A stretch of 64,000 bases of DNA from Oscarella lobularis. Its lineage: Eukaryota; Porifera; Homoscleromorpha; Homosclerophorida; Oscarellidae. The stretch spans positions 1,984,001 through 2,048,000 of the forward strand of contig NC_089191.1 of assembly GCF_947507565.1 (NCBI RefSeq), read 5' to 3'. Below the pieces are notes generated by a model that worked only from the letters and a program-made list of their open reading frames with translations, did not search any database and had not been told where the DNA came from. Each line of letters begins with the position of its first letter. The stretch's first letter is position 1. Positions 46,113 to 57,591 of the stretch are shown piece after piece. Both the position numbers and the translations under genes were made by a program.

Positions 46113-47093
46113 TCACGGACTGTTAGCAACCAGGATAGGTATAGAAGTATACGCGTTAACAACAATCAAGTTGCTGCTGCCATCAAACATCGCTGATGCA
46201 TATCGGATGCTAACAATGCATTTGGACAATAGAAAAAGAACGCAAAAACAACAACAAGACAAACAAGACACTGCATTGTTTTCAAAGTTTGGAGGAAATT
46301 TGAAATCGCCTACAATTCCGACCTTACCCCAACCCCTTCCGTTATTGCATTGTATATTCCGCAAACTCCTTTGAGATCTCTTCCCATGTACTTGCTTGAA
46401 ACGTTGATGCGGACGGCGGAGTAGTCAGAATTCGACAGACTGTTGTACCAAACAATTGAGACTTCATTGTCTAATAGAACAAAAATTCCGATGTCTTCAT
46501 TGACACCAGGATCGCCAACAAAAATTCTGAATCCCATCCCTTTTCTCGACACGTGAACGTATGGAACGGTGACGACATTCTGAGCGTCTCCTTTGGCCGA
46601 GATCTGAATATAAATTCGAGTTCTCGATAGATTGCCCCTGCATGAGAGATGATAAGTTTATTTATTTACTCACCTTCACATTCTTTTTGCTGTCTATTGA
46701 AATGATTGTGTTATCGTCGATATCAAATAGCGTGATGACTACATCTTGTAGGATATTTGCATGGTGCTGACTGCTGTAACTCACTATTCCTTCAACTTTC
46801 CACCTGTTAGTGTATTCGGAAAGTGTCAGCGTCTGCGGCCTATTTGGGGTGGTTTGTCGTCTACCGTTGAAATCATTCACAAAGGGATCCGAAAAAATCC
46901 TGCACGTTCCTAGAGTAATAGATTCGATTGAGTAACAGTTTGTATAACTGATCGCAAACACGTACCAGGAGCATATCCTTCGGTAGCTGAGAGGCTGAAT
47001 TGAGTCAAAAGAAAAACACTGAAGAAACAATAACAAAGTCACCGTATTCAATCGCAGATGAGCTGTATACCCTGTAAGGAACAGTGTCTGCAT
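46113..47093 (-). CDS. VWD-domain gene, copy C
   Basis: As copy A, with one base deleted near 47040 upstream of the hydrophobic exon, which opens a longer upstream frame starting at a true ATG (47093). Whether this is the authentic 5' end or chance cannot be told. Confidence 0.5.
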
Positions 47094-47564
47094 GATCGTT
47101 CGAGCTCAGGGAAATTGAGAGAATGGCTTGTCTGCAACGAAACTCTTCCTTTAAGTAGGTGGTAGTCCGGAAACGTAATGACGCAAAGAGAACATTATAT
47201 TAATTGAATTATTGGTGCATTTGAGACGGCGTCAGCCGGCGATGAGAACTCTAAAGGTCGCTGTATTTTTTGATGTTATCTAAATGGCAGCCAAATGAAT
47301 ACCTCTCAACTTGAATCAAATACGTGTGACCCATCGTCGCTCAAACTGAAAACGTCGGAGTCAACAACAAAACATGCGTAATTAGCTTTCAGTAGTCGGC
47401 CCAAAGTCACTTTCAACGATTTGGAGCGGAGAGTAGCTGCGATACTTTTGACAAAAGTTTCTTAGCATCCTTATAGTATTCGAAATTCATATAGTATTCG
47501 AAAAGTGGTCGAACTGCGAGGTCAGAGTGTGTGAGCGGAAGCGACGGAAAAGACCCTTAGTCAG

Positions 47565-47696
47565 CTGGTTACATCCGTCAGCTGGTTATATCCGTGAGCT
47601 GGTTACATCCGTGAGCTGGTTACATCCGTCAGCTGGTTATATCCGTCAGCTCGTTACATCCGTGAGCTGGTTACATTCGTCAGCTGGTTACACACA
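47565..47696. repeat. 17-bp minisatellite, unit C, about 8 copies
   Basis: Same unit as A and B, eight copies. Confidence 0.9.
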
Positions 47697-47740
47697 ACGG
47701 CAGAGTCTAATTAATTAATTAAAACGTGAGGCCAACAACG

Positions 47741-47742
47741 GT

Positions 47743-47777
<35 letters not shown>
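47741..47777. repeat. TATC microsatellite, only in unit C
   Basis: About nine TATC units at a place where A and B have only TCTATCTAC. Confidence 0.9.
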
Positions 47778-48259
47778 CAGATACTATAAAGCGAAAATGC
47801 GTTTTTATGCGGCGAACTTCCGTGCACATCGCCTCGCTAAGTTGTGCTTGACTTACTTTTCGGCGAATCGGGAGCCCTATCGATCGAGGGGCGTCGATCG
47901 CCCGAAAGCCGCTAGCTAGGGCGCCGCGGGGCAAATCGCCGCCTCCGAGGCGCGGCGAAGGCCTCAAACAGTCAAGCCATCAGCCCCGTTCGCCCGTCGG
48001 GGCCCATTTCGGGTGCGAACGCGTCGATCGCGCAGTAGATAGCGGGGGCGTTTCCGAGCGACGGCGTCATTAATTGCAATTTGTCGCCATGACGAAAAGC
48101 AATTACGCAGTCGCGTTGACGTCGCTCTTCGAAGTCTCCAACAACAATTGATCATCCTCGCGAATATTCGAACACATCGAAAGAGGTGAGATATCGAATA
48201 TTCCAGACAGTTCTCGCGTCGCGGCGCGAATACCCCACCCACCCCATTTTCGACCCTTT

Positions 48260-49680
48260 CCGACCACCGTTTTCGCGTACGATGTGTCGAACAGCGTTCG
48301 TCAGCCTTCGCGACGCCTGTCGCAAGCGGCGAAATTGCGAACGGACGCGATTCCGAAATGTTGAGTCTCCGCCCCTCATCGTTTCGAGTCTTTCTGGCGA
48401 CCGATTACGCTTGCAAAGCGCCGCAACCTGTTCGCTCTCTCTCCCGATGTTGTCCCATTGTGCTGAAACCTTCTTTCGCCGGCATTCTGACTGGTTTCGC
48501 GAGTCGCGGCAACGCCTCTTTTTTCGACTTCGGCCGACACCCGTTTCTGTGTCTAAAATTGCCGAGAAGCGCTTACGCAAAAGATGCTGCAGCATATATT
48601 CCGTCTGCGAATTATATTATAATGATCTTTTGCTTATGTTGCAGGTTTCTTTTTTCGACGATCGCGTCTGCCAAAGACGTATACAAGCCACAATTGCACT
48701 AAGTCAACAGCTGACAGAGCCTTTGTTTGATAGAAGTCGTTTTTTCATTGATCTGGTCGCTCTGTCGTCACGTGTCTACCGTCGCCGCTGATGGCATCGC
48801 CGTATCCCTCTCCGTCGAAAAGCCAAATGGCGAAGTCAAAGTATTTTGTGTCTGGTGATTGCACGACAATGACGTCTTTTCATGAACTGGACGAAGGTAT
48901 TCAATCGTCCCGTCACGAGAACTATCAGAGCCACAGGGACGGACGACATGGGTGCCGTTGGCGACGCGGTCACAGTTTATATTGATGTTCGAGAACGAAC
49001 CGTCTGTTCTTGACTTGGGGCTCGGCTACGACGTTGAGGACGACATTTATGCCAGTCACTGAAGAGATAACATCTTTTCAACGCCATTCAACAAAGTTGT
49101 ACCGCGCTCAAATCAAAGACAAAGATTCGAATATAATTTCAAAATGCATCGTCACTCCCACGTCAGAGAACCTCTGAAAATGTATCTACAATTTTGGCAT
49201 TATTTTTCTCTTAGATCTTCGCCAAGTGGTTTGCTAGACGACGACGAATATCTTGCCGTTGTTTACGCTATTATGCTGCCCAGCGTCTTATATCGGTTCT
49301 TCAGCTTCGCTTTTGCAATCTCAAGCTACAGTCAACCATCACCTAACATTGACAGACGTCTAATTATCCGCGCTGAAAGACATACGAACGCTTTCTTCAC
49401 TGGACATGGGTGAGTAACCGGTAGCAATCCTTCAATCGTTTTTTTTCTTATTATTGCTCGAATTGATCCAATATATTGTACATATTGCGCGATAGTGGGG
49501 AAGCCAACTCTATCGGCCACTGCTATAGAGGTAAGGCCTCTTTCACCTCATTGGCCTAAGGAGGTTTCCGTGAGTCAATTGCCTAAGGGATGACACCAAG
49601 GGGTGCTTGTTCCACAAAAGGAACTCGTTCTAACTGTACCAGGACCTTTTAAGCTTTTTTCTCAAAGACGAGCAGATGTA
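48260..49680. other. unique sequence, no gene firmly recognised
   Basis: Open frames of 147 (-, 48595-48152) and 201 codons (+, 48186-48791) exist, but neither resembles a family; they are basic and CpG-rich. Plus-strand text at 48778-49120 reads in pieces as VAADGIAVSLSVEKPNGEVK, GDAVTVYIDVRERTV and STPFNKVVP in different frames, which might be remains of a SPRY-type domain, but this is weak. Confidence 0.3.
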
Positions 49681-49689
49681 CTCTCCTTA

Positions 49690-49787
49690 AACGATATCCC
49701 GGTATAGTCGAAACGTGTCTTGCGAAAAAAGTCAGTGAAAAGTTTGACCTTTCGATGACCATTACCCGGATAACGACACGATGTCAA
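49690..49787 (+). mobile_element. GTGAGGC-family element, right-end fragment
   Basis: Matches 56700-56815: ACGATATCCCGGTATAGT, CGTCTTGCGAAAAAAGTCAG and CCGGATAACGACACGATGTC. Confidence 0.65.
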
Positions 49788-49905
49788 AATAATTAGGTAA
49801 TATAACATGGATATTCAGTAGGGAAGAAGAACAAGGTCTAACGTAAATAAAGCAATAACTAGTCACAGGAAAAGATATTTCTCAAAAGGTTCACGTTCCT
49901 GGTAG

Positions 49906-51453
49906 GTCTTGGATGCTGGGAAAGTGTACAATTCTGCAAGTGAGCAAGGTTTCCCGGATACATCTTTATTTATTAATTTTTTCTTCACTACTACTATTAC
50001 GCCTAAAACCTATTCTAACTACAGAACGGAAAAAAGTGAACGCGAAAAAGAAACAATTACAGTGCAAGTCGAAGCAAGAGGTCGTAAAAAAGTACGAGAT
50101 ATAAAGTCACACCTCCAACTGACACAGTATCGTATAGCAAAGCGAAACCTAGAGAAACAAAGCCAGTATCCGTTCAAAACAACTACGTACTTACCAAAAA
50201 AAGCCGAAATGAAGCGCGTCTGTGTTTGCGTGACCCAGGTCGCACCACGTGGAGGTCCAGACGCTTCGCAACCCAGTCGACCCTCACCAACGGCATGAAT
50301 TGGATCAGAATCCCACATTTCGTGGGCCTCCGAGGTTCGTTGCCCCCCCGGGAGACGACTATCACCTCCGCCGAAGAGGCCCGCTCATCGTGTGCTCGAC
50401 GTGGAGGAGAGCCGACGAACGCCGACGCTGTCCCGTGTAATACCAAGGAAACAATCCTTGATAAGACGGAGCGTGTTTTCCCGACGCGAAAGCCCCTAGA
50501 GGTCTTAGGGATGTGCCTCTAATCACTTTCGCGCCGTTGCTCCAGGACTGTGCGTCGATATGTCGTTCGCCCCTCTGGCTCCCTGCCTTCCAACGACTAA
50601 CCAAGCGTACGAGCGAGTTCTCAAGCGACGGGGTTACGTAAAGAGGGAGAGCGCTGCGCACGACTTTATGTACTCGCGCACGAACCGTGACGCAAACTCT
50701 TCGCTGATTGGACGTCGGGTGTGCGTCCTTAACCGCAACGGTTTCACGCGAGAGAGCGTTGCTTTTTGCACCTCTACGCGCAACCAAAAAAGGTCATAAT
50801 TGGAGCGATCACGCGCGTGCAGCGTTTGTCCCAAAAGAAAAGTGGAACAAGAGACGAGCACGTGCACGCGTGCATGGCCAAGATGGCCTACACGTGACGT
50901 CACCGATTCGTCCACGAATCTCCACGAAACGGGAAGAAAGCGCGACAAAAGGCGACCAGAAACGCTCTAACTTAGTCGATCGAGTTCGCCTTTCGAAAGA
51001 AACGCGGCGAACTCGATCGAATCGCAGTGAAATAAAGGACTCGTGATTTCGAGCCGTTGATTCGGTCAAAGACAGTTTCGGGGCTCTTAGTCGAAGCAGA
51101 GAGCAACTGTTGTGTTGCAGTTTCTCGTGGAATCGAGAGAGATGCGCTCGCTCACCTGCGTTTCGCTTCATATAAACTGTCTGAGTCCCTTTGTCGTCGA
51201 TTCCAGCGCATTTCGATCAATCTTTGGACGCGTAGGGATAATCGATCGTCTAAATCGCGTAAAATTCTCGCTGTGGCTCGGAAACATTTTACTTCAAGCA
51301 CGCTAACTAAGATGGAGGGCTCGACACACGAATTCTCGACCTTTAGCTTTATAGCGCACAAGGCAGCGTCGAGCGACCGCGTCCTTCTGCAGGACAGTCG
51401 TTCGGCTTTCCTGCTTAGAGTTCGTCTCATAAGGCGATTGCGTCAAATGGGAA
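49906..51453 (+). repeat. 1.55-kb interspersed element, copy 2
   Basis: Full-length homologue of 25846-27417 with small indels; same AAGATGGCC and TGACGTCAC motifs near 50880-50900. Confidence 0.7.
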
Positions 51454-51454
51454 C

Positions 51455-52020
51455 AGCTAGGCTGTTCTTTCATTAAATTAATTGTTCACAGGCTTTTTCC
51501 TATATTCCCTTTACGTCTCAACCACGTTGACGACGTGATCGATCGACTGGGACTGAATCAAATGCAGAGGAGCTGCTGTAGAAAGCAAATGTTTTTATCA
51601 GAAACCGGAAGTGCATTCCATTCACTAGGTACACCGAACTTCTGTCCAGAGACACAGTCATCGTACATAATACCGGTAGACTGCATTCCGGCCAGATCTT
51701 CTGAAGGCAGTCAAGCACAACGTTTGATCATGGTGACTGACACTGCCTACGTAAGTGAACGTACATTGTGAACGACACCCAAAAATATGAAAGACGTGAA
51801 GAGGTTGTTATCTAATCGTCTCTCTCTCTTGTATCTTTCTGCAATGTCGTATTCCAAAGGAACTAAGTCGTCAATTGACGTCTCGATTTGAGAAATGGAG
51901 GACGGCATCAACCTTCGTCCTGATCAATTACATTGGTATCTAACCCTCACATAACATATAAATCCAAAAAAAGTACAAACACAGACACGCAGAAAGAGCG
52001 GTGCAAGTTCAACATAAACT
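51455..52020. other. intergenic, no gene recognised
   Basis: Contains the likely 3' end of the downstream minus-strand gene; nothing else seen. Confidence 0.4.
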
Positions 52021-52023
52021 ATA

Positions 52024-55000
52024 CTAGTACATCATCGAAGAGCTGTATGAGCTGAATACAGTAGTCTGGGGCTGGGCCGTGCTCTGGGGTACCGTAGCCA
52101 CAGTTTTCACCACTTCGTTCTCCCTTCTGCGAAAAAGAAGGTCGAACACATTGTACTTGCTACGGCGCAAAGCGAGAACACAAAAGGCGCCTGGAACGGC
52201 AAGGCCAGCGACGATCGCCACAACAGTAAGAATAATTGTTAGAACAAAAAGCCAATAAAGCGTTGTTGATAGTGCTATTAGGTCAGCGACAAGTGTCGTT
52301 GCCGCCAGGCCGTAGGCAGAAATGGGCTGGTGGACGCTAGAAAGCACGATCAAAGCTATCATCAGACCTGTATAAACAACGGCAACGGTGATTGTTCTCC
52401 AATCGCTGCACGACATTTTGATCCTGTCAATGAAACGAAACGACTTTGCGTCAAAAGAACGAATCTTTTCGAAGGAATTAGAAATTCTAGTCTTCTTTCG
52501 CATATTCTGGCCCTCTCCCAAACTTTCGCTTTGTTCCCAAATGGACTTGAAAAGTTCGATGAAATAGGTTCTTATCCAAAAGACGTTGGTGCCAACAAAA
52601 ATTGCAACACTGATGAACGGAAGACAAAATCCGCAAGCAATCATAAATATTCCTACGCCAGAAATCTTCACTTCGTCTCCTTCGATCCTGTCTTGGTTTG
52701 TCTCGATAGCTTCAAACGCAATAGACGCAAGAATAAACGCATGCAGAATCATAACGCAGGTGATGTGAAAGACAAGGCGCCACTCGATTCTGAAGCAGGG
52801 CACGCGGTCCGTACGTTCTGGACCAAACATTCGCTTACTTGCAATATCTCTGGATGCTTTGATTATTAAGTAGATGCGATGAAGATAGACGTCTACAACA
52901 GTCAAAAGACAACCGATACCGATGACAAAGTATTCGAAAGTGCCTTTTCCGTTTGCCTCTGAAGCAATGTCATAGATGTCGCAGATTATTAGTGGATACA
53001 TGAGAGCATGGATAACGTATTTAAGCGCGAGTTCGTGTACAAATTTACTGCTGCCGCGAACTTTTGAATCTCCATTCTCCACTATCTTGCTCTTCTCCAA
53101 ATCCTGACAGTTCTGTTTTTTCTTGTCTCGGTAAAAATTGAAGAATTCTTTCCATTGTCTACCGTTTTCGTAAATGGAAAGAATCAAATCCAAAAGTGTC
53201 AGAACCAGATTAACGACCTTTAAACTTCTCTTATCATCGAAGCCATGAGAAGCTGCGATAGCTGCATAAACCAAACTGAAGATGAAAAAGGACAATTCAA
53301 AGCTTCTCCAAAAGATCAATGCCCACTGTGACGGCGGACCAATGAATTTGATAGCTGCAAGCAAACCGTCGCGGAAAGCTTCTTTCTCCCCGTTGCTGAA
53401 TTGTTTTCCACTACAAGCCCCACAGGCAATGCACAGCTTTCCACGTCTTGAGCATCGCTCCATGCAGTCGCAGCATTTCAACAAACGGAAACAGCTTACT
53501 GAACACTTCAAACAGCAGTCGCAGCATTTCCGATCAACAATCGCAAAATTGCCCTTCTCTATCTCCTCGTAGTTCTCCTCGAGAAAGTCCAAACTCTCAA
53601 CTATTTCCTCTTTTGCAGTCAGTTCTATTATCGTTGGTTCTACTTCAACCGGAGCTGGTGCTACCTCAACTACGTTCCCTATGCTTTTCTGCTGCACTCT
53701 TTCATCGTCTGCTAAAATTTGCGGCGCTATCACAATCACCTCTTCGTAATTATCGGATCCTCTGCTATGCGACGACGGCGGTGGTGACGGAGGTGGTGAC
53801 GGCGGTGGTGACGGCGGCAAAGTAGAAGCACTTGAGTACTTGCAACTACTTTGCGGTGACTGAGAAGGTGCATATTGACTGCATTCTCTAGAAGGCAGAT
53901 CTGAAGCTTTTTCTATCTGAACTCTTTCTTTCGGTAAGTCTTTTGGTGGCGAATTAGACCAAGGATTGCTGTTTTCTTCTTGTGACAATTGCGGTGATGA
54001 CTGGAATTCCTCATTACTTCTTATTGGTAGCGTTGGTGACGATTTATCTTTGCTACAATCTTCATTTTGAGGCAGCGGCAATGGTAAAAAGCTTTCACTC
54101 TGCTCACTTGGTAATTGTGGTGGCTGAGGGTTCTGAAGCGGTGGGAGTGAAGATTCTCTGCCGTGATCATCCCTTTCTCTTGCTAGGGATGGCGGCTGAT
54201 AAGACAAAGAACTCGGTTTATCACTTTCCTCTGGTAGCGGCGTTGAATGAGACTTGGAGCTTGGATTGCTTCCTCTTGGCAGTGGAGGCGGCTGAATGGG
54301 TGGCGATTTTCTGTCGTGTTGCCTTTGCGGTGATGGCTGAGGGAAAGGCGGCTGTGCGGACACAGCCGTGTATTCACTTTTGTCGTTTCTCTTTGGCGGT
54401 AGCTGTGAAGAAAATGCGAAGTTGGGATCTTTACTCACTTGCGTTATTCCATAAAAAGGATTGTCCAGAGAAAGTGCGCCTTTTTTTTCAGTTTCGTTCT
54501 CTTCAGCAACGGAAATTTGATGAGGCGGCTGAAGTAGCGTCGACTTTTCGATTTGATGTTTTTGCGACAGTGGTTGAGGTAGTGGCGGCTGTGCGGACAC
54601 GGCAGGGATAGCACTGCTATTGTCTTTCCTTGGCGGTAGTTTTGGCGGAATTTCCAACTCCTCATTTTCACTCACTTCACCTAAAACCGCTCGTCCATAA
54701 AGCGGATCTGAGCCACTTTCTTCGTTTTCGTTTTTCTCAGTAACGGAAAATTCCTTTAGCTCTTTTTGAAAAGGTCTATGCTGCTTTCCTGCTTGTTCAT
54801 GACCATGGATTCTGTCTTCGCTACTAGCTTTAAGTCTTCTAGCATTCTTTCTAAACTCTCGTTTTTCGCTTTCAGGCGTAGAGGGTGATTTTTTGTCAAA
54901 TAATCCTTGTTTTTCTCGCATTGCGGCGGAAATTTCAGACGCTGATGAATACAGATTATCTTTGCCTAATAATTAAAGGTTCCAAAAACTCAGAATCAGA

Positions 55001-55149
55001 TTTAAGTAAATCGTTTCACTCACTCGGAGTGGGTTTTGAGTGACCGCTTGTTGGCGTTGCTGAAGTAAAATTTCGTAGGCCTTCTCTATCCTGTAAACAG
55101 AGGTGTTCTAGTGGAGGATAGAATTTAGACTGACAAACGCACTCACCAT
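52024..55149 (-). CDS. proline-rich multi-spanning membrane protein, unknown family
   Basis: Three coding exons fit in phase: 55149-55147 (the ATG alone, directly followed by a GTGAGT donor), 55090-55024 and 54965-52024; 1003 residues. The first 440 residues are low-complexity, charged and rich in Pro, Ser and Gln, with a PPSPPPSPPP run and repeated QPPxPQP motifs that could bind SH3 or WW domains. A cysteine-rich stretch (CCDCCLKCSVSCFRLLKCCD) follows, which may be palmitoylated or bind metal. The C-terminal half has about seven or eight hydrophobic helices, for example LSFFIFSLVYAAIAAS and LFVLTIILTVVAIVAGLAVP, and ends in a Ser/Tyr-rich tail. No channel, transporter or receptor signature was recognised. 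A plasma-membrane protein with a cytosolic scaffold tail is inferred. Confidence 0.8.
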
Positions 55150-56285
55150 GATTTTCAAACTAATGGGAGCAAACTGCGACGTCTTGCGATGGAATCAGAT
55201 CTGCGAAGAAAAAGAAAGTCAGATCATGCATATCGTGATCCATGTTCCCCAACTGTACTCATGAAGGAGTGAGTAGCGTGAAGTCGTCACGTTGAGCAAG
55301 TGAAAGCGGAAAAGTGGTGTGCGCGAGTTTGTGCAACGCGATCTCGCTTGAAGGGGTGCTTTCAGTCACTAAGGAGCCTCTGTCTCAAGCAACAACGACA
55401 ACTAGTTGTCAAAAAAAGCGTTGAACCATACATGTAGGATTGCCTATAGCTTCGCGACTAAGCCTCATGCACTGACAAGTAAGCGCTTGGAGGGAATATG
55501 TGTCTACATTCGAAGTAGGATTCACTCACCAGTGCCGTGTTCACGATGAGTCGAACTGGATTGCTCCTAAGCAAAGCACGACTCACGATGACTTATTTGA
55601 TTATGTAGAGCGCGTGACCTCTTGATTTAATTAATTAAGAAGGAGATAATTTTACTAAAGTAATTATCTGAATATATACAATCGCTAAACCTAAGAACTG
55701 TTGAGCTTTTCAGGCTTCTGATAGTAAAGTGGCTTAGACCTTAATTAACACACCGTTGGCACAACACTGGACGAAACTAAAACGAATTTCACTAAAAGCA
55801 GTAATACTCGTCGGCTTTATATTATTCTGCTCACGAAATAAGGATTTCTTTACATATATGCCGCCTTTTATATCTGAACAAGTTCAGCCTGAATTCCTGC
55901 AAAACAAATAAAAAATATTCGAAAAACGTACTGTCTTCACTGCAGTAATGCTAAGTCAAAAAGTAATGGCTATAGAACGAAGAAAGAGCACACAGAGCCA
56001 TTTCGTATCTCTCAGAAAAGACTAGTGCCGCTACCAAAAAATTTTAGAAATGTATACAACGTCAATGGAAAAAGTTTGAACTAATGCAAACTCGGACGAG
56101 TCCCTTGGGACACCATGCATCCAGCGTTGACCGGACTGTCGTTAGTCGAACGTCAGAAAATAATATATCATTTTGTCTAATGTAACGATTATACACAAAA
56201 GACAAAGAACGGCTAAAATTCGATCGATTTGTCGATGACTGCTATATGAACGTTCAGAGACCTATCACCTGCCGAGAAAAGGAAG
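55150..56285. other. intergenic, no gene recognised
   Basis: AT-rich with TTAATTAATTAAG tracts. The promoter and 5' untranslated region of the minus-strand membrane-protein gene should lie at 55150-55400. Confidence 0.4.
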
Positions 56286-56287
56286 CT

Positions 56288-56815
56288 GATAGCCAATGAT
56301 AACTGAACATTGGTGAGGCCCCCTTTGAGGAGTCACTATCACTAGGGCCACGGGATAATTGCTCGCAGCGACCGTTGTGAATATCGCACGCACGTGTACT
56401 TCCAGTCACATAAAGACTAACCTCTTAGGTCCTCTTCGGTCGCCGGAGAAAGGAACTCGACTAACGACGTAGGAGAGACGAGCCTCGAAAGAGAACTGAT
56501 AAATTCGGTTCCTGGGCGAGAAGGCTTGACTGAGATGCGTCGACCGCCCTATCTACGCATAGGCCTTTGGGTCAGCGCCAAACAGAATATTCAAATCGCG
56601 TCTGCGAGCCTTACCTTAGGCTTTGGAAGCGAAAAACTTAAAATGGAACCCCTTAGGGAGCCTCACTTTTTTGTAACAACATCAGCGGCTCGGAAAAAGT
56701 GGTTTGAACGATATCCCGGTATAGTTGAAACACGTCTTGCGAAAAAAGTCAGTGAAAAGGTTGACCGGAGCCGGTTGACCTTTCGATGACCATTACCCAG
56801 ATAACGACACGATGT
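56288..56815 (+). mobile_element. GTGAGGC-family element, copy 10, near full length
   Basis: Left motif GTGAGGCCCCCTTTGAGG at 56313 (homology with 43205 starts earlier, at GATAGCCAATGATAACTGA), internal inverted motif CCTTAGGGAGCCTCAC ending at 56664, and the right part to the AGATAACGACACGATGTC motif. It is the best reference copy for the family. Confidence 0.7.
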
Positions 56816-56872
56816 CAAATTAACCTTGTTTGTAACAATGGTGCAGTGTGGGTCGAGTACGTTGGCGAAAGG

Positions 56873-57525
56873 TAGCCTCGATACTCCAGACCCTCGCGCG
56901 TTAAGGGGGGTGTGGTTGGCGAGAGGGTCTGGACGCACTCTGTAGAAAGCCGTGTGCAGATCACGTGGTTTTTCGAACCGAGCGAGCCAATCACAGGTCT
57001 CGATACCCATTAGGACATACGTACACTGATTGGACGCGGACCTAACTTCGTTAACAAATGTACTTTCCACTAATGGGCACTCCTACTCGATAAAACAGTC
57101 GCGGAAGTCCCTAAACGAAGGAAATCTCTTCGCGCGTGTACGGACATCGTTGCGCGAGCGTTGGATGAAGGCCCGCAAGAGGTCTGCCCGAGCTTTTTCC
57201 CAATCGCTAACGTTCTTTCGGGTTCTTTGATAGCCAACGACTTTACGCGAAGATCTGAAGGAGAAGTAACGCCGGAAAAGCAGCGAACCTTCGATTACAT
57301 AGGAACCCGGTGTAGCGTACGCCGTAACTAAATTACTCGTAGCGAAACGAAGTTAGGTCCGCGTCCAATCAGTGTACGTGTGTCCTAATGGGTATCGAGA
57401 CCTGTGATTGGCTCGCTCGGTTCGAAAAACCACGTGATCTGCACACGGCTTTCTACAGAGTGCGTCCAGACCCTCTTGCCAACCACACCCCCCTTAACGC
57501 GCGAGGGTCTGGAGTATCGAGGCTA
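56873..57525. mobile_element. 653-bp foldback transposon, 9-bp target duplication
   Basis: Inverted ends of about 180 bp start TAGCCTCGATACTCCAGACC and end with its complement (GAGGCTA at 57525). Flanked by the perfect direct repeat GGCGAAAGG (56864-56872 and 57526-57534). Each end contains a hairpin CCAGACCCTC...GAGAGGGTCTGG. There is no transposase. The terminal TAGCCTC, the subterminal hairpin and the 9-bp duplication are shared with the element at 38792, so they form one family. Confidence 0.9.
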
Positions 57526-57591
57526 GGCGAAAGGAATGGACTCCAGATTTTTGGAACAGCGTGCGCTAAGGTAAGAAAGCCCGTTTGAGTG

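Larger units (their letters stand above)
44173..48258. repeat. tandem segmental unit, copy C (4.1 kb, 3' part absent)
   Basis: Follows units A and B until CATTTTCGACCCTT at about 48258 and then enters unique sequence. It lacks the repeat chimera, so it is the terminal unit. Confidence 0.85.

Noticed and set aside
47565-47696. CRISPR-like array
   Set aside because: Units are contiguous 17-bp repeats without spacers: a minisatellite.
48778-49120. Degenerate SPRY-like domain
   Set aside because: Short suggestive pieces lie in different frames with stops; too weak to call.
53982-54611. 209-codon pl-strand frame
   Set aside because: Antisense of the proline-rich region of the membrane-protein gene.
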